The translations under genes were made by a program, and so were the position numbers. The notes under the pieces are model-generated. The model was given only the letters and a program-made list of their open reading frames with translations, made no database searches and had not been told where the DNA came from. 64,000 nt of DNA from Datisca glomerata (Eukaryota > Streptophyta > Magnoliopsida > Cucurbitales > Datiscaceae): assembly GCA_003255025.1 (NCBI GenBank), contig QANY01005074.1, positions 115,252 through 179,251 of the forward strand, read 5' to 3'. This document shows, in pieces, positions 11,340 through 23,260 of this stretch. Each line of letters opens with the position of its first letter. Position 1 is the first letter of the stretch.

Positions 11340-14300
11340 AGAGAGGGAGAGGAGGAAAGAGCGGGAGAGAGAGAGAGATAGGGAGGGAGAGAGGGAGATA
11401 ATGTGAGAGAGATGAAGAGAGAGAGGGGGAGAGAGAGTGAGGATTGAGAGAATGAGGTAGTGAGAGACAGATAAATAGATATAGAGCGATAGTAAGAGAT
11501 AGAGAGAGAGAAGGAGAGAGAGAGATAACGAGGGAGAAAAAGGGTAGGACCGAGAGAGAGAGGGTGAGAGAGGGAAGGAGTGAGAAATAGATAGATAGAG
11601 AGAGCAATGGAAAGAGAGAGAGAGGGAAGAATGAGCGAGTGAGATATAGATAGATAGATGTAGAGAGTGATAGAAAGAGAGAGAGATAGAGAGAGAGAGG
11701 GGGGAGAGCGAGAGAGAGATAACGGTGGAATGGGGGGAGAGAGGGAGAGAGGGAGGGATAGAGAGAGAGAATGAGAGAGTGATAGATAGATAGATGGAGA
11801 GACCGATAGAAAGAGAGAGATAACCAGATTGAGAGAGATAGAGAGACTGACAGAGAGAGAGAGATAGACAAAATGAGAGAGGGAGAGAGAGAAGACAAAG
11901 ACAGTGAGAGAGAAAATGGGGGAGTGAGTGAGAGAAAGATAGAGAGGGAGATAGAGAGAGATAGAGAGAGAGTGATGAAGAGAGAGCATGAGGGAGAGAG
12001 AGAAAAGAGAGAGAGCGAGAGTGAGAAAGAGAGCGAGAGAGAGATAGAGGGAGGGGGTAGAGAGATAACGGGGGAACGAGAGAGAGTGAGAGAGGGATAG
12101 ACAATGACGGAGTGGGAGATAGATAGATAGAGATTGCAACAAAAAAGGAGAGGGGAGAGAAAGAGAGAGAGTGGGAGAGCGAGATAGATAACAGGGGAGA
12201 GGGAGAGAGAGAGATAATGGGAGAGAGAGCGACAAAGAGAGTGAAAGAGAGAGAGATAGATAGACAGATAGAGAGGGACGGAGAGAGAAGAAGAGAGAAT
12301 ATGAGAGCGAGTGAGAGGGAGAGGGAGAGGGAAGGACAGAGAGACAGAGAGAGAGATAACGAGAGAATAAGAGAGAGAGGGAGAGAGAGAGATAGAGAGA
12401 GAGACAAATAGGGAGGGAGAGAGGGCAAGAGAGTGAGTGCAAGAGAGAGAGATGGAGAGAGAGAGAAAGAGACAGAGAGACAGAAAGGAAGGGAGAGAGG
12501 GAGATATTGTGAGAGAGATAAAGAGAGGGGGAGAGAGAGGTTTGAGAGAATGAGGTAGTGAGAGATAGATAGATAGATATAGAGCGATAGAGAGAGATAG
12601 AGAGAGGGGGAAAGAGAGAGATAACGAGGGAGAAAAAGGGTGGGACTGAGAGAGGGGGAGAGAAGGAGAGAAAGCAAGGGAGAGAAAGAATGAAGGAGTG
12701 AGAAATCGATACATATAGAGAGCAACGGAGAGTGAGAGAGTGGGAGAGAGAGAGAGAAGAATGAGCGAGTGAGAGATGGATAGATAGATGTAGAGAGCGA
12801 TAGAAAGAGAGAGAGATATAGAGAGGGATAGATAGAGATAGAGAGAGAGTGTGAGTGAGTGAAAGAGGGGGAGAGGAGGAAGGAGAGGGAGAGAGAGAGC
12901 GAGTGTGAGAGAGAGAGAGAGACAGATAGAGAGAGAGATAAAGGGAGGGGGTAGAGAGATACCGGGGGAACGAGAGAGAGAGGGGGGGAGAGACAATGAT
13001 GGAGTGAGAGATAGATAGATAGAAATTGCAACAAAAAGAGAGAGGGGAGAGAAAGAGAGAGAGAGAGAAAGAGAGAGAGAGAAAGAGAGAGAGTGAGAAA
13101 GAGAGAGAGTGGGAGAGCGAGATAGATAACGGGGGAGGGGGAGAAGGAGAGAGAGATAATGGGAGAGAGAGTGACAAAGAGAGTGACAGAGGGAGAGAGA
13201 TAGATAGACAGATAGAGAGGGACAGAGAGAGAAGAAGAGAGCGAGTGAGAGGGAGAGGGAGAGGGAGAGACAAGGAGACAGAGAGACAGAGAGAGATAAC
13301 GAGAGAAAGAGAGAGAGGGAGAGAGAGAGAGATAGAGAGAGCAAGAGAGAACGAAAGGGAATGAGGGAGAGAGAGAGAACGAGAGAGAGAGAGAGAAAGA
13401 GATAACAAGAGTGACAAGGAGAAAGAGAGAGAGAGAGTTCGGGAATGAGAGATAGATAGATTGAAAGAGCGACAAAGAGAGTGAGACAAGGAGAGAGAGA
13501 GAAGAATGTGTGAGAGAGAGAGAGATGGGAAAGAGATAGATAGATAGATAGAGACAGGGAGAGAGAGAGAGAAAAGAGAGAGAGCGAGAGGGAAAGATAG
13601 AGGGGGAGAGAGAGAGTAAGGGAGTGAAAGATAGATAGAGAGTGAGCAACAGAGAGAGGGGGAGAAAGAGAGATAGAGGAAATGAGAGAGATAACCGGGG
13701 GAGAGAAATAGACAGATAAAGATGGAGAGAGGGAGATGGAGAGAGAGAGTAAGTGAGTGAGAGTGGGAAAGGTAGAAAGTGAGAGAGAGAGTGAGGGAGT
13801 GAGGAATAGATAGGGATAGATAGAGAGAGTGTGAGAGAGAGAGAGAGTGAGTGAGAGAAAGAGAGCAACGAGAGAGAGGGAATGAAGGAGTGAGAAATCG
13901 ATAGATAGAGAGCAACGGAGAGAGAGAGTGAGAGAAAGAGAGTGTGAGAGAGAAGAATGAGCGAGTAAGAGATAGATAGATAGATGTAGAGAGCCATAGA
14001 AAGAGAGAGATAGAGAGAGAAAGAGAGAGAGGGAGAGCGAGAGAGAGATAACGGGGGAGTGGGGGAGAGAGAAAGAGATAACAAGAGAGACAGGGAAAGA
14101 GAGAGAGTTCGGGAATGAGAGATAGATAGATTGAAAGAGCGACAAAGAGATAGAGACAAGGAGAGAGAGTGGGGGGGGGAAATAGAGAGATAGATAGATA
14201 GATAGAGACAGGGAGAGAGAGAGAGAAAAGAGAGAGAGAAAGCGAGAGAGAAAGATAGTGGGGGGAGAGAATGAGGGAGTGATATATAGATAGAGAGCAA

Positions 14301-14400
14301 TAGAGAGGGGGGAGAGATAGAGAAAATGAGAGAGATAACTGGGGGAGAGAAATAGAGAGATAAAGGGAGAGAGAGAGGGAGAGGGTGAGTGAGAGAGAGT
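11340..14400 (+). repeat. Higher-order repeat unit, copy 1 (~3.37 kb period)
   Basis: This copy pairs with 14,708-17,797. Anchors include ataatgtgagagagatgaag (11,399 and 14,767), gaagacaaagacagtg (11,891 and 15,269, offset 3,378), the constant-offset core at 11,972-13,501 (offset 3,375), and the final gagggtgagtgagagagagt, which ends at 14,400 and about 17,797. Within the copy, a sub-unit of about 670 bp is visible from gggaatgagagatagataga (about 13,440 and 14,113). The stretch 14,401-14,707 between the two copies starts with another version of this sub-unit (gattgaaagagcgacaaag at about 14,430). Confidence 0.85.
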
Positions 14401-14707
14401 TCAGGAATGAGGGATAGAGAGATTGAAAGAGCGACAAAGAGAGAGAGAGACAAGGAGAGAGAGAGAGAAGAAAGAGAGAGAGAGGGGAAAGAGAGAGAGA
14501 GGGGAAAGAGAGAGAGATAGATAGATAGATAGAGATAGGGAGAGAGAAAGAAAAGAGAGAGAGAGTGAGAGAGAAAGATAAAGGGGAGAGAGAGAATGAT
14601 GGAATGAATGATAGATAGAGAGAGAGCAACAGAGAGAGCGAGAATGGGAGAGAGAGAGATAGAGAAAATGAGAGAGATAATCGGGGGAGAGAAATAGAGA
14701 GATAAAG

Positions 14708-16943
14708 GGAGAGAGAGGGAGAGGAGGAGAGAGCGGGAGAGAGAGATAGGGAGGGATAGAAGGAGATAATGTGAGAGAGATGAAGAGAGAGAGAGGGGGA
14801 GAGAGAGTGAGGATTGAGAGAATGAGGTAGTGAGAGACTATTAAATAGATATAGAGTGATAGAGGGAGATAGAGAGAGAGGGAGAGAGAGATAACGAGGG
14901 AGAAAAGGGTAGGACCGAGAGAGAGAGGGGGAGAGAGGGAAGGAGTGAGAAATCGATAGATAGAGAGAGCAACAGAAAGAGAGAGAAAGGGAAGAATGAG
15001 CGAGTGAAATATAGATAGATAGATGTAGAGAGTGATAGAAAGAGAGAGAGATAGAGAGAGAAAGAGAGAGGGGGTAGAGCGAGAGAGATAACGGTGGAAT
15101 GGGGGGAGGGAGAGAGGGAGAGAGGGAGGGATAGAGAGAGAATAAGGGAGTGATAGATAGATAGATGGAGAGAGCGAAAGAAAGAGAGAGATAACGGAAT
15201 TGAGAGAGATAGAGAGACTGACAGAGAGAGATAGATAGACAAATCGAGAGAGGGAGAGATAGAGAGAGAAGACAAAGACAGTGAGAGAGAAAATGGGGGA
15301 GTGAGTGAGAAAAAGATAGAGAGGGAGATAGAGAGAGATAGAGAAAGTGATGAAGAGAGAGCATGAGGGAGAGAGAGAAAAGAGAGAGAGCGAGAGTGAG
15401 AAAGAGAGCGAGAGAGAGATAGAGGGAGGGGGTAGAGAGATAACGGGGGAACGAGAGAGAGTGAGAGAGGGATAGACAATGACGGAGTGGGAGATAGATA
15501 GATAGAGATTGCAACAAAAAAGGAGAGGGGAGAGAAAGAGAGAGAGTGGGAGAGCGAGATAGATAACAGGGGAGAGGGAGAGAGAGAGATAATGGGAGAG
15601 AGAGCGACAAAGAGAGTGAAAGAGAGAGAGATAGATAGACAGATAGAGAGGGACGGAGAGAGAAGAAGAGAGAATATGAGAGCGAGTGAGAGGGAGAGGG
15701 AGAGGGAAGGACAGAGAGACAGAGAGAGAGATAACGAGAGAATAAGAGAGAGAGGGAGAGAGAGAGATAGAGAGAGAGACAAATAGGGAGGGAGAGAGGG
15801 CAAGAGAGTGAGTGCAAGAGAGAGAGATGGAGAGAGAGAGAAAGAGACAGAGAGACAGAAAGGAAGGGAGAGAGGGAGATATTGTGAGAGAGATAAAGAG
15901 AGGGGGAGAGAGAGGTTTGAGAGAATGAGGTAGTGAGAGATAGATAGATAGATATAGAGCGATAGAGAGAGATAGAGAGAGGGGGAAAGAGAGAGATAAC
16001 GAGGGAGAAAAAGGGTGGGACTGAGAGAGGGGGAGAGAAGGAGAGAAAGCAAGGGAGAGAAAGAATGAAGGAGTGAGAAATCGATACATATAGAGAGCAA
16101 CGGAGAGTGAGAGAGTGGGAGAGAGAGAGAGAAGAATGAGCGAGTGAGAGATGGATAGATAGATGTAGAGAGCGATAGAAAGAGAGAGAGATATAGAGAG
16201 GGATAGATAGAGATAGAGAGAGAGTGTGAGTGAGTGAAAGAGGGGGAGAGGAGGAAGGAGAGGGAGAGAGAGAGCGAGTGTGAGAGAGAGAGAGAGACAG
16301 ATAGAGAGAGAGATAAAGGGAGGGGGTAGAGAGATACCGGGGGAACGAGAGAGAGAGGGGGGGAGAGACAATGATGGAGTGAGAGATAGATAGATAGAAA
16401 TTGCAACAAAAAGAGAGAGGGGAGAGAAAGAGAGAGAGAGAGAAAGAGAGAGAGAGAAAGAGAGAGAGTGAGAAAGAGAGAGAGTGGGAGAGCGAGATAG
16501 ATAACGGGGGAGGGGGAGAAGGAGAGAGAGATAATGGGAGAGAGAGTGACAAAGAGAGTGACAGAGGGAGAGAGATAGATAGACAGATAGAGAGGGACAG
16601 AGAGAGAAGAAGAGAGCGAGTGAGAGGGAGAGGGAGAGGGAGAGACAAGGAGACAGAGAGACAGAGAGAGATAACGAGAGAAAGAGAGAGAGGGAGAGAG
16701 AGAGAGATAGAGAGAGCAAGAGAGAACGAAAGGGAATGAGGGAGAGAGAGAGAACGAGAGAGAGAGAGAGAAAGAGATAACAAGAGTGACAAGGAGAAAG
16801 AGAGAGAGAGAGTTCGGGAATGAGAGATAGATAGATTGAAAGAGCGACAAAGAGAGTGAGACAAGGAGAGAGAGAGTAGAATGTGAGAGAGAGATGGGAA
16901 AGAGATAGATATATAGATAGAGACAGGGAGAGAGAGAGAGAAA

Positions 16944-16976
<33 letters not shown>

Positions 16977-17797
16977 AAGATAGAAGGGGAGAGTGTGAGT
17001 GAGGGAGTGAAAGATAGATAGAGAGTGAGCAACAAAGAGAGGGGGAGAGAGAGAGATAGAGGAAATGAGAGAGATAATCGGATGAGAGAAATAGAGAGAT
17101 AAAGGGAGAGAGAGGGAGAGACAGAGTATGTGAGTGAGAAGGGGAGAGGGAGAGGGAAAGATAAAAAGTGGGAGAGAGAGTGAGGGAGTGAGGAATAGAT
17201 AGGGATAGATAGAGATAGCGAGAGAGAGAGAGTGAGTGAGAGAAAGAGAGTGATGAGAGAGAGGGAATGAAGGAGTGAGAAATTGATAGATAGAGAGGAA
17301 TGGAGAGAGAGAGTGAGAGAAATAGAGTGTGAGATAGAAGAATGAACGAGTGAGAGATAGATAGATAGATGTAGAGAGCCATAGAAAGAGAGAGATAAAG
17401 AGAGAGAAAGAGAGAGAGGGAGAGCGAGAGAGAGATAATGGGGGAGTGGGGAAAGAGAAAGAGATAACAAGAGAGACAGGGAAAGAGAGAGAGCTCGAGA
17501 ATGAGAGATAGATAGATTGAAAGAGCGACAAAGAGAGAGAGACAAGGAGAGAGAGAGAGGAAAGAGAGATGGGGAAAGAGAGAGAGATAGATAGAGACAG
17601 GGAGAGAGAGAGAGAGAAAAGAGAGAGAGAAAGTGAGAGAGAAAGATAGTGGGGAGAGAGAATGAGGGAGTGAAAGATAGATAGAGAGAGCAATAGAGAG
17701 AGAGAGGGGGGAGAGAGATAGAGAAAATGAGAGAGATAACTGGGGGAGAGAAATAGAGAGATAAAGGGAGAGAGAGGGAGAGGGTGAGTGAGAGAGA
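14708..17797 (+). repeat. Higher-order repeat unit, copy 2 (~3.37 kb period)
   Basis: Second copy of the unit at 11,340-14,400. The outer parts differ by many substitutions and small indels. The section 15,347-16,876 shows no difference from 11,972-13,501 wherever I compared rows. Past 17,797 the two copies part: copy 1 is followed by tcaggaatgagggatag and copy 2 by gagaggtggagagagag. The unequal divergence along the unit is the notable feature. Confidence 0.85.
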
Positions 17798-18465
17798 GTG
17801 AGAGGTGGAGAGAGAGGGAGAGAGAGCTTGTGCGACAGAGAGAGTGTATGAGTGAGCGAGAGGGAGTGGAGGAGAGAAAGGGAGAGTGAGCGAGTGCGAG
17901 AGAGAGAGAGAGGGAGAGGAGGGAGAGAGGGAGATAATGTGAGAGAGATAAAGAGAGAGGGGGGGAGAGAGAGAGGATTGAGAGAATGAGGTAGTGAGAG
18001 ATAGATAGATATATAGCGATAGAGAGACATAGGGAGAGGGGGAGAGAGAGAGATAACGAGGGAGAAAAAAGGTGGGAACGAGAGAGAGGGGGGAGAGAAG
18101 GAGAGAGAGCAAGGGAGGGTGGGAATGAAGGATAGAGAAAATGAGAGAGATAACCGGGGGAGAGAAATAGAGAGATAAAGGGAGAGAGAGAGCAACAGTG
18201 AGAGAGGGGGAGAGAGAGATAGAGAAAATGAGAGAGATAATCGGGGGAGAGAAATAGAGAGATAAAGGTAGAGATAGATAGATAGAGACAGGGAGAGAGA
18301 GAAAAGAGAGAGAGAGAGCGAGAGAGAAAGATAGAGGGGGAGAGAGAATGATGGAGTGAAAGATAGATAAAGAGAGAGAGCAATAGAGAGAGGGGGGAGA
18401 GAGAGAGATAGAGAAAATGTGAGAGATAACCGGGGGAGAGAAATAGAGAGATAAAGGAAGAGAGA

Positions 18466-18480
18466 GTGTGTGTGTGTGTG
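18466..18480 (+). repeat. (GT)n tract
   Basis: A pure GT run of 15 bases lies between ataaaggaagagaga and agtgagagagaggg. It is a length-variable microsatellite inside the GA array, with no sign of function. Confidence 0.85.
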
Positions 18481-19249
18481 AGTGAGAGAGAGGGATAGGT
18501 GGAGAGAGTGAGTGAGAGAGAGGGAGAGGAGGAGAGAGAGGGAGAGAGAGCGAGTGCGAGTGCGAGAGAGAGCGAGTGCGAGAGAGAGAGAAGAACGAGA
18601 GAGTGAGAGACAAAGAGAGCTAAAGAGAGGGGGGAGAGAGAGATAGACAAAGAGAGAGGGGGAGAGCGAGAGAGAAGGAGAGCCAAAGAGAGGGAGAGAG
18701 AGATAGACAAAGAGAGATGGGGAGAGCGAGAGAGAGATAACGGGGAATGGGGGGAGAGAGGGAGAGAGAGGGAAGGAGAGAGAGAGAATGAGGGAGTGAT
18801 AGATAGATGGAGAGAGTGATAGAGAGAGAGAGATAACATGAGTGAGAGAGATAACATGAGTGAGAGAGATAGAGAGAGTGATAGAGAGAGATAGATAAAT
18901 AAATCGAGAGAGGGAGAGAGAGAGAGAGAGAAGACAAAGACAGTGAGAGAGGGAAAGTGTGCGAGGGAGAGGGGGGAGAGAGTGAGTCAGGGGTAAGAAA
19001 GATTGAGGTAGTGAGAGATAGATAGATAGACAGAAATTGATACAGAGAGATAGAGGGAGAAAGGGAGAGAGAGAGATAACGAGAGTGAGAGGGAGGGACC
19101 GAGAGAGAGAGAGGGGAGAGAGAGTGAGAGAGAGCGAGGGAGATAGAGTGAGAGTAAGAGATAAGGAGAGAGAGATAATATGAGAGGGACAAAGAGAGAG
19201 GGGGAGAGAGAGATAAAAGGGGAGTGAGAGAGAGGAGAGAGTGGAAACA

Positions 19250-20527
19250 CAGAGTGAGAGAGAGAAAGAGAGCGAGAGAGAGAGAGAGCGAGGGTGAGTG
19301 AGAGAGAATGAGGTAGTGGGAGATATAGATAGATAGATAGGGAGAGGGAGAGAGAGAGGGAGAGAGAAAGATAATGAGAGAGAGTGGGGGAGAGACAAAG
19401 GGAGAGAGAGCGAGATAGAAAGAGAGAGAGAGAGGTGAGGGAGTGAGAGTGAGAGAGGGAACGTGAAAGAGATAAAGAGATAGATCGGGACAGAAAGGAA
19501 GGGAGAGGGAGGGAGGGAGAGAATTAGGGAGCAGAGATAGATAGATAGAGCGGTAGAGAAAGAGAGAGATAATGAGAGAGAGATAACGAGAGAGAGAGAG
19601 GGAGGGATCGATATAAAGAGTGAGGGGAAGAGAGGGAGAGAGAGCAAGTGCGAGAGGGAGAGAGAAAGAAAGAGAGAGATAGAGATAGGGAGGGAGAGAG
19701 GGAGATGATGTGAGAGATATAAATAGAGAGGGGGAAAGAGAGAGAGAGAGAGGATTGAGAGAATGAGGTAGTGAGATAGATAGAAAGTCATAGAGAGATA
19801 GAGAGAGAGGGAGAGAGAGAGATAACGAGGGAGAAAAGGGGTGGGATCGAGAGAGAGAGAAGGGGTAGAGAGAAGGAGAGAGAGCGAGGGAGAGAGAGCG
19901 AGGGAGAGAGAGAATGAAGAACTGAGAGATCGATAAATAGACAGAGCAACAGAGAGAGTGACAAAGAGAGTGAAGAAAGACATAGCGAGAGACAAAGAGA
20001 TCCAGAAGGAGGGGAGAGAGAAAGAGATAGGCAAAGAAAAAGGGAGGGATGGAGAGAGAGAGAGAGGAAGGGGAGAGAGAGGGAGAGAGAGTGAGTTAGA
20101 AGAGGGAGAGAAAGAGAGGGAGTGAGAGAGAGATAATAGGGGAGTGTGAGAGAGAAAGAGGAGAGATAAGAGAGAGTGAGAGAGAGAGAGTGAGAGAGAG
20201 TGAGTTCGAGGAAGAGCAAGAGAGAGAGAGCGACAGAGAGCGAGAATGAGGTAGTGAGAGATATAGAGAGAGAGATAGAGAGAGCGACAGGGAGAGAGAG
20301 GGACAGAGAGAGAGAGGGAGAGAAAGGTAATGAGAGAGAGGGAGAGAGAGGGGGAGAGAGAGGGAGTGAGAGTGAGAGAGAGAACGTGAGTGAGAGAGAT
20401 AGATGGGGGTATATAGAGAGAGAGATAATGGAGGAGTGAGACAGAGAGAGGGGATTAAGAGAATGAAGGAGTGAGAGATTAATAGTGGAAGAGAGAGAGA
20501 GTGAGGGAGAGAGAGTATGAGGTAGTG
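19250..20527 (+). repeat. Higher-order repeat segment, partner of 23,261-24,564
   Basis: The order of rare words matches 23,261-24,564. The segment aatgaggtagtgggagatat lies at 19,308 and 23,313. The gatcgggacagaaaggaagg-type word lies at 19,483 and 23,489. The word gagttcgaggaagagcaa lies near 20,208 and 24,217. The word gatgggggtatata lies at 20,402 and 24,441. The apparent offset is 4.00-4.04 kb. If the probable assembly duplication of 812 bp is removed, it becomes about 3.19-3.23 kb, closer to the 3.37 kb repeat upstream. Confidence 0.8.
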
Positions 20528-20840
20528 AGAGATAGATAGATAGACATAAAGTGATACAGAAAGATAGAGAGAGAGAGGGAGAGAGAGAAGGGAGGAGTGA
20601 GAGAGAGAGATAGGAGGAGTGAGAGAGAGAAGTGAGAGAGAGAACGTGAGAGAGAGAGATAGATGGGGGTATATATAGAGAGAGATAATGGAGGAGTGAG
20701 AGAGAGAAGGGATTAAGAGAATGAAGGAGTGAGATATTAATAGCGGAAGAGAGAGAGAGAGCGAGGGAGAGAGAGTATGAGGTAGTGAGAGATAGATAGA
20801 TAGACATAAAGTGATACAGGGAGATAGAGAGAGAGAGGGA
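20380..20840 (+). repeat. 260-bp tandem duplication
   Basis: The words agatgggggt (20,401 and 20,661) and gagagtatga (20,511 and 20,771) repeat at exactly 260 bases. The intervening text, including ggattaagagaatgaaggag and gatagacataaagtgatac, repeats in the same order with few differences. It is a local, fairly recent tandem duplication. Confidence 0.85.
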
Positions 20841-21433
20841 GAGAGAAAGAGAGATAACGAGAGTGAGAGGGAGGGACCAAGAGAGAGCGAGGGGGGAGAG
20901 AGAGCGAGAGAGAGCGAGGGAGATAGAGTGAGAAAGAGAGAGATAGGGAGAGAGAGATAATGTGAGATGGACAAAGAGAGAGGGGGAGAGAGAGGGGGAG
21001 AGAGAGGGGGAGAGAGAGAGGAGAGAGAGAAGAGAGAGTGTGTGAGAGAGAAAGAGAGCGAGAGAGAGCGAGGGAGAGTGAAAGAGAATGAGGTAGTGTG
21101 AGATATAGATAGACAGATAGAGAGTGCGAGAGAGAGAGAGAGGGAGAGAGAAAGATAATGAGAGAGAGGGGGGAGAGAAAAAGGGAGAGAGCGAGAGAGA
21201 GAGAGGTGAGGGAGTGAGAGTGAGAGAGGGAACGTGAAAAAGACAAAGAGATAGATCGGGAGAGAAAGGAAAGGAGGTGGAGGGAGGGAGTGAATGAGGG
21301 AGTAGAGATAGATAGAGCGACAGAGAAAGAGAGAGGGGGAGAATGAGAGTGAGAGATAGACAACGAGAGAGAGAGAGAGAAAGAGAGGGACCGATAGAGA
21401 AAGAAAGGGGGAGAGAGAGGGAGAGAGAGTGAG

Positions 21434-21474
<41 letters not shown>

Positions 21475-21637
21475 GAGAGAGAGAGATATGGAGGGTGAGA
21501 GGGAGATAATGTGAGAGAGATAAACAGAGAGAGGGGGGGAGAGAGAGAGGATTGAAAGAATGAGGTAGTGAGAGATAGAAAGATATATAGAGAGTGTCAG
21601 AGAGAGAGAGAAAGAGAGAGAGGGAAAGAGAGAGATA

Positions 21638-22448
21638 ACGAGGGAGAAAAAGGGTGGGATCGAGGGAGAGGGAAGGGGGAGAGAGAAGGAGAGAGAGCAC
21701 AGGAGAGAGTGAATGAAGGAGTGAGAGATCGATAGATAGAGAGAGCAACAGAGAGAGCGAGAGAGAGAGAGAAGAAAAAGAGAGGGGGAGAGAGAGATAG
21801 ACAAAAAGAGAGGGAGGGAGGGGAGAGAGAGAGAGCATGAGAAAAAGAGAAAGAGTGAGCGAGAAAGAGAATGAGGGAGTAAGAGATAGATCAATAGATG
21901 TAGGGAGCGATAGAAAGAGAGAGAGACAGAGAGGGACAGAGAGAGAGAGAGGGAGAGCGAGTGAGAGATAACAGGGGAATGGGGGGAGAGAGAGAGGGAG
22001 AGAGAGGGAGAGAGGGAGAGACAATGAGGGAGTAAAAGATAGATAGATGGAGAGAGCAATAGAGAGACAGAGAGAGATAACGATAGTGAGAGAGATAGAG
22101 AGAGTGACAGAGAGAGATAGATAGACAAATCGAGAGAGGGAGAGAGAGAGAAGACAAAGACGGTGAGAGAGGAAAAGTGAGCGAGAGAGAGAGAGGGGAT
22201 AGAGAGACTAAGGGAGTGAGGGATAAATAGACATTGATAGAGATAGGGAGTGAGAGAGAGATAACGAGAGTGAGAGGGAGGGACCGAGAGAGAGAGAGGG
22301 GATAGAGAGTGAGAGAGAGTGAAGGAAATAGAGTGAGAGAGAGAGATAGGGAGAGAGAGATAATATGAGAGGGACAAAGAGAGAGGGGGAGAGAGAGATA
22401 AAAGGGGAGTGAGAGAGAGGAGAGAGAGGAGAGAGTGGAGAGAGAGAG
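21638..22448 (+). repeat. 811-bp segment directly duplicated across an N (copy 1)
   Basis: Every row compared matches 22,450-23,260 at a constant offset of 812, including rare words such as cgagggagaaaaagggtggg, gagagagcacaggagagag, agatcaatagatgtaggg and gtgaaggaaatagag. The copy ends exactly at the N. The preceding context (gggaaagagagagata) is not repeated in copy 2. See the N at 22,449. Confidence 0.95.
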
Positions 22449-22449
22449 N
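22449..22449. other. Single N: probable unresolved contig join
   Basis: One ambiguous base lies exactly between two 811-bp direct copies that look identical. A biological tandem duplication would have no reason to carry an ambiguous base at its seam. Overlapping contig ends joined without trimming would. The most likely true sequence joins 22,448 directly to 23,261. Confidence 0.85.
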
Positions 22450-23260
22450 ACGAGGGAGAAAAAGGGTGGGATCGAGGGAGAGGGAAGGGGGAGAGAGAAG
22501 GAGAGAGAGCACAGGAGAGAGTGAATGAAGGAGTGAGAGATCGATAGATAGAGAGAGCAACAGAGAGAGCGAGAGAGAGAGAGAAGAAAAAGAGAGGGGG
22601 AGAGAGAGATAGACAAAAAGAGAGGGAGGGAGGGGAGAGAGAGAGAGCATGAGAAAAAGAGAAAGAGTGAGCGAGAAAGAGAATGAGGGAGTAAGAGATA
22701 GATCAATAGATGTAGGGAGCGATAGAAAGAGAGAGAGACAGAGAGGGACAGAGAGAGAGAGAGGGAGAGCGAGTGAGAGATAACAGGGGAATGGGGGGAG
22801 AGAGAGAGGGAGAGAGAGGGAGAGAGGGAGAGACAATGAGGGAGTAAAAGATAGATAGATGGAGAGAGCAATAGAGAGACAGAGAGAGATAACGATAGTG
22901 AGAGAGATAGAGAGAGTGACAGAGAGAGATAGATAGACAAATCGAGAGAGGGAGAGAGAGAGAAGACAAAGACGGTGAGAGAGGAAAAGTGAGCGAGAGA
23001 GAGAGAGGGGATAGAGAGACTAAGGGAGTGAGGGATAAATAGACATTGATAGAGATAGGGAGTGAGAGAGAGATAACGAGAGTGAGAGGGAGGGACCGAG
23101 AGAGAGAGAGGGGATAGAGAGTGAGAGAGAGTGAAGGAAATAGAGTGAGAGAGAGAGATAGGGAGAGAGAGATAATATGAGAGGGACAAAGAGAGAGGGG
23201 GAGAGAGAGATAAAAGGGGAGTGAGAGAGAGGAGAGAGAGGAGAGAGTGGAGAGAGAGAG
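22450..23260 (+). repeat. 811-bp segment directly duplicated across an N (copy 2)
   Basis: This segment looks identical to 21,638-22,448. It begins with the base after the N. At its right end the text runs on without a break (gagagtgg followed by a pure GA run, then agtgagagagagaaag), while copy 1 stops at the N. It should be treated as probably artefactual when counting repeats or measuring periods. Confidence 0.9.

Noticed and set aside
12217..12411. Plus-strand open frames rich in Arg and Glu (also 13,026-13,364, 15,592-15,786, 16,401-16,739)
   Set aside because: (GA)n reads as alternating Arg-Glu. The identical pairs only reflect the 3.37-kb repeat. They are not RS- or RE-domain proteins.
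10907..18613. A 2,568-codon open frame on the minus strand, and dozens of similar ones across 1-60,570
   Set aside because: The protein is almost only Ser and Leu with some Pro, Tyr, Ile and His, which is what (CT)n encodes in any frame. CT repeats contain no stop codon, open frames overlap in several phases, and no domain or start context supports coding.
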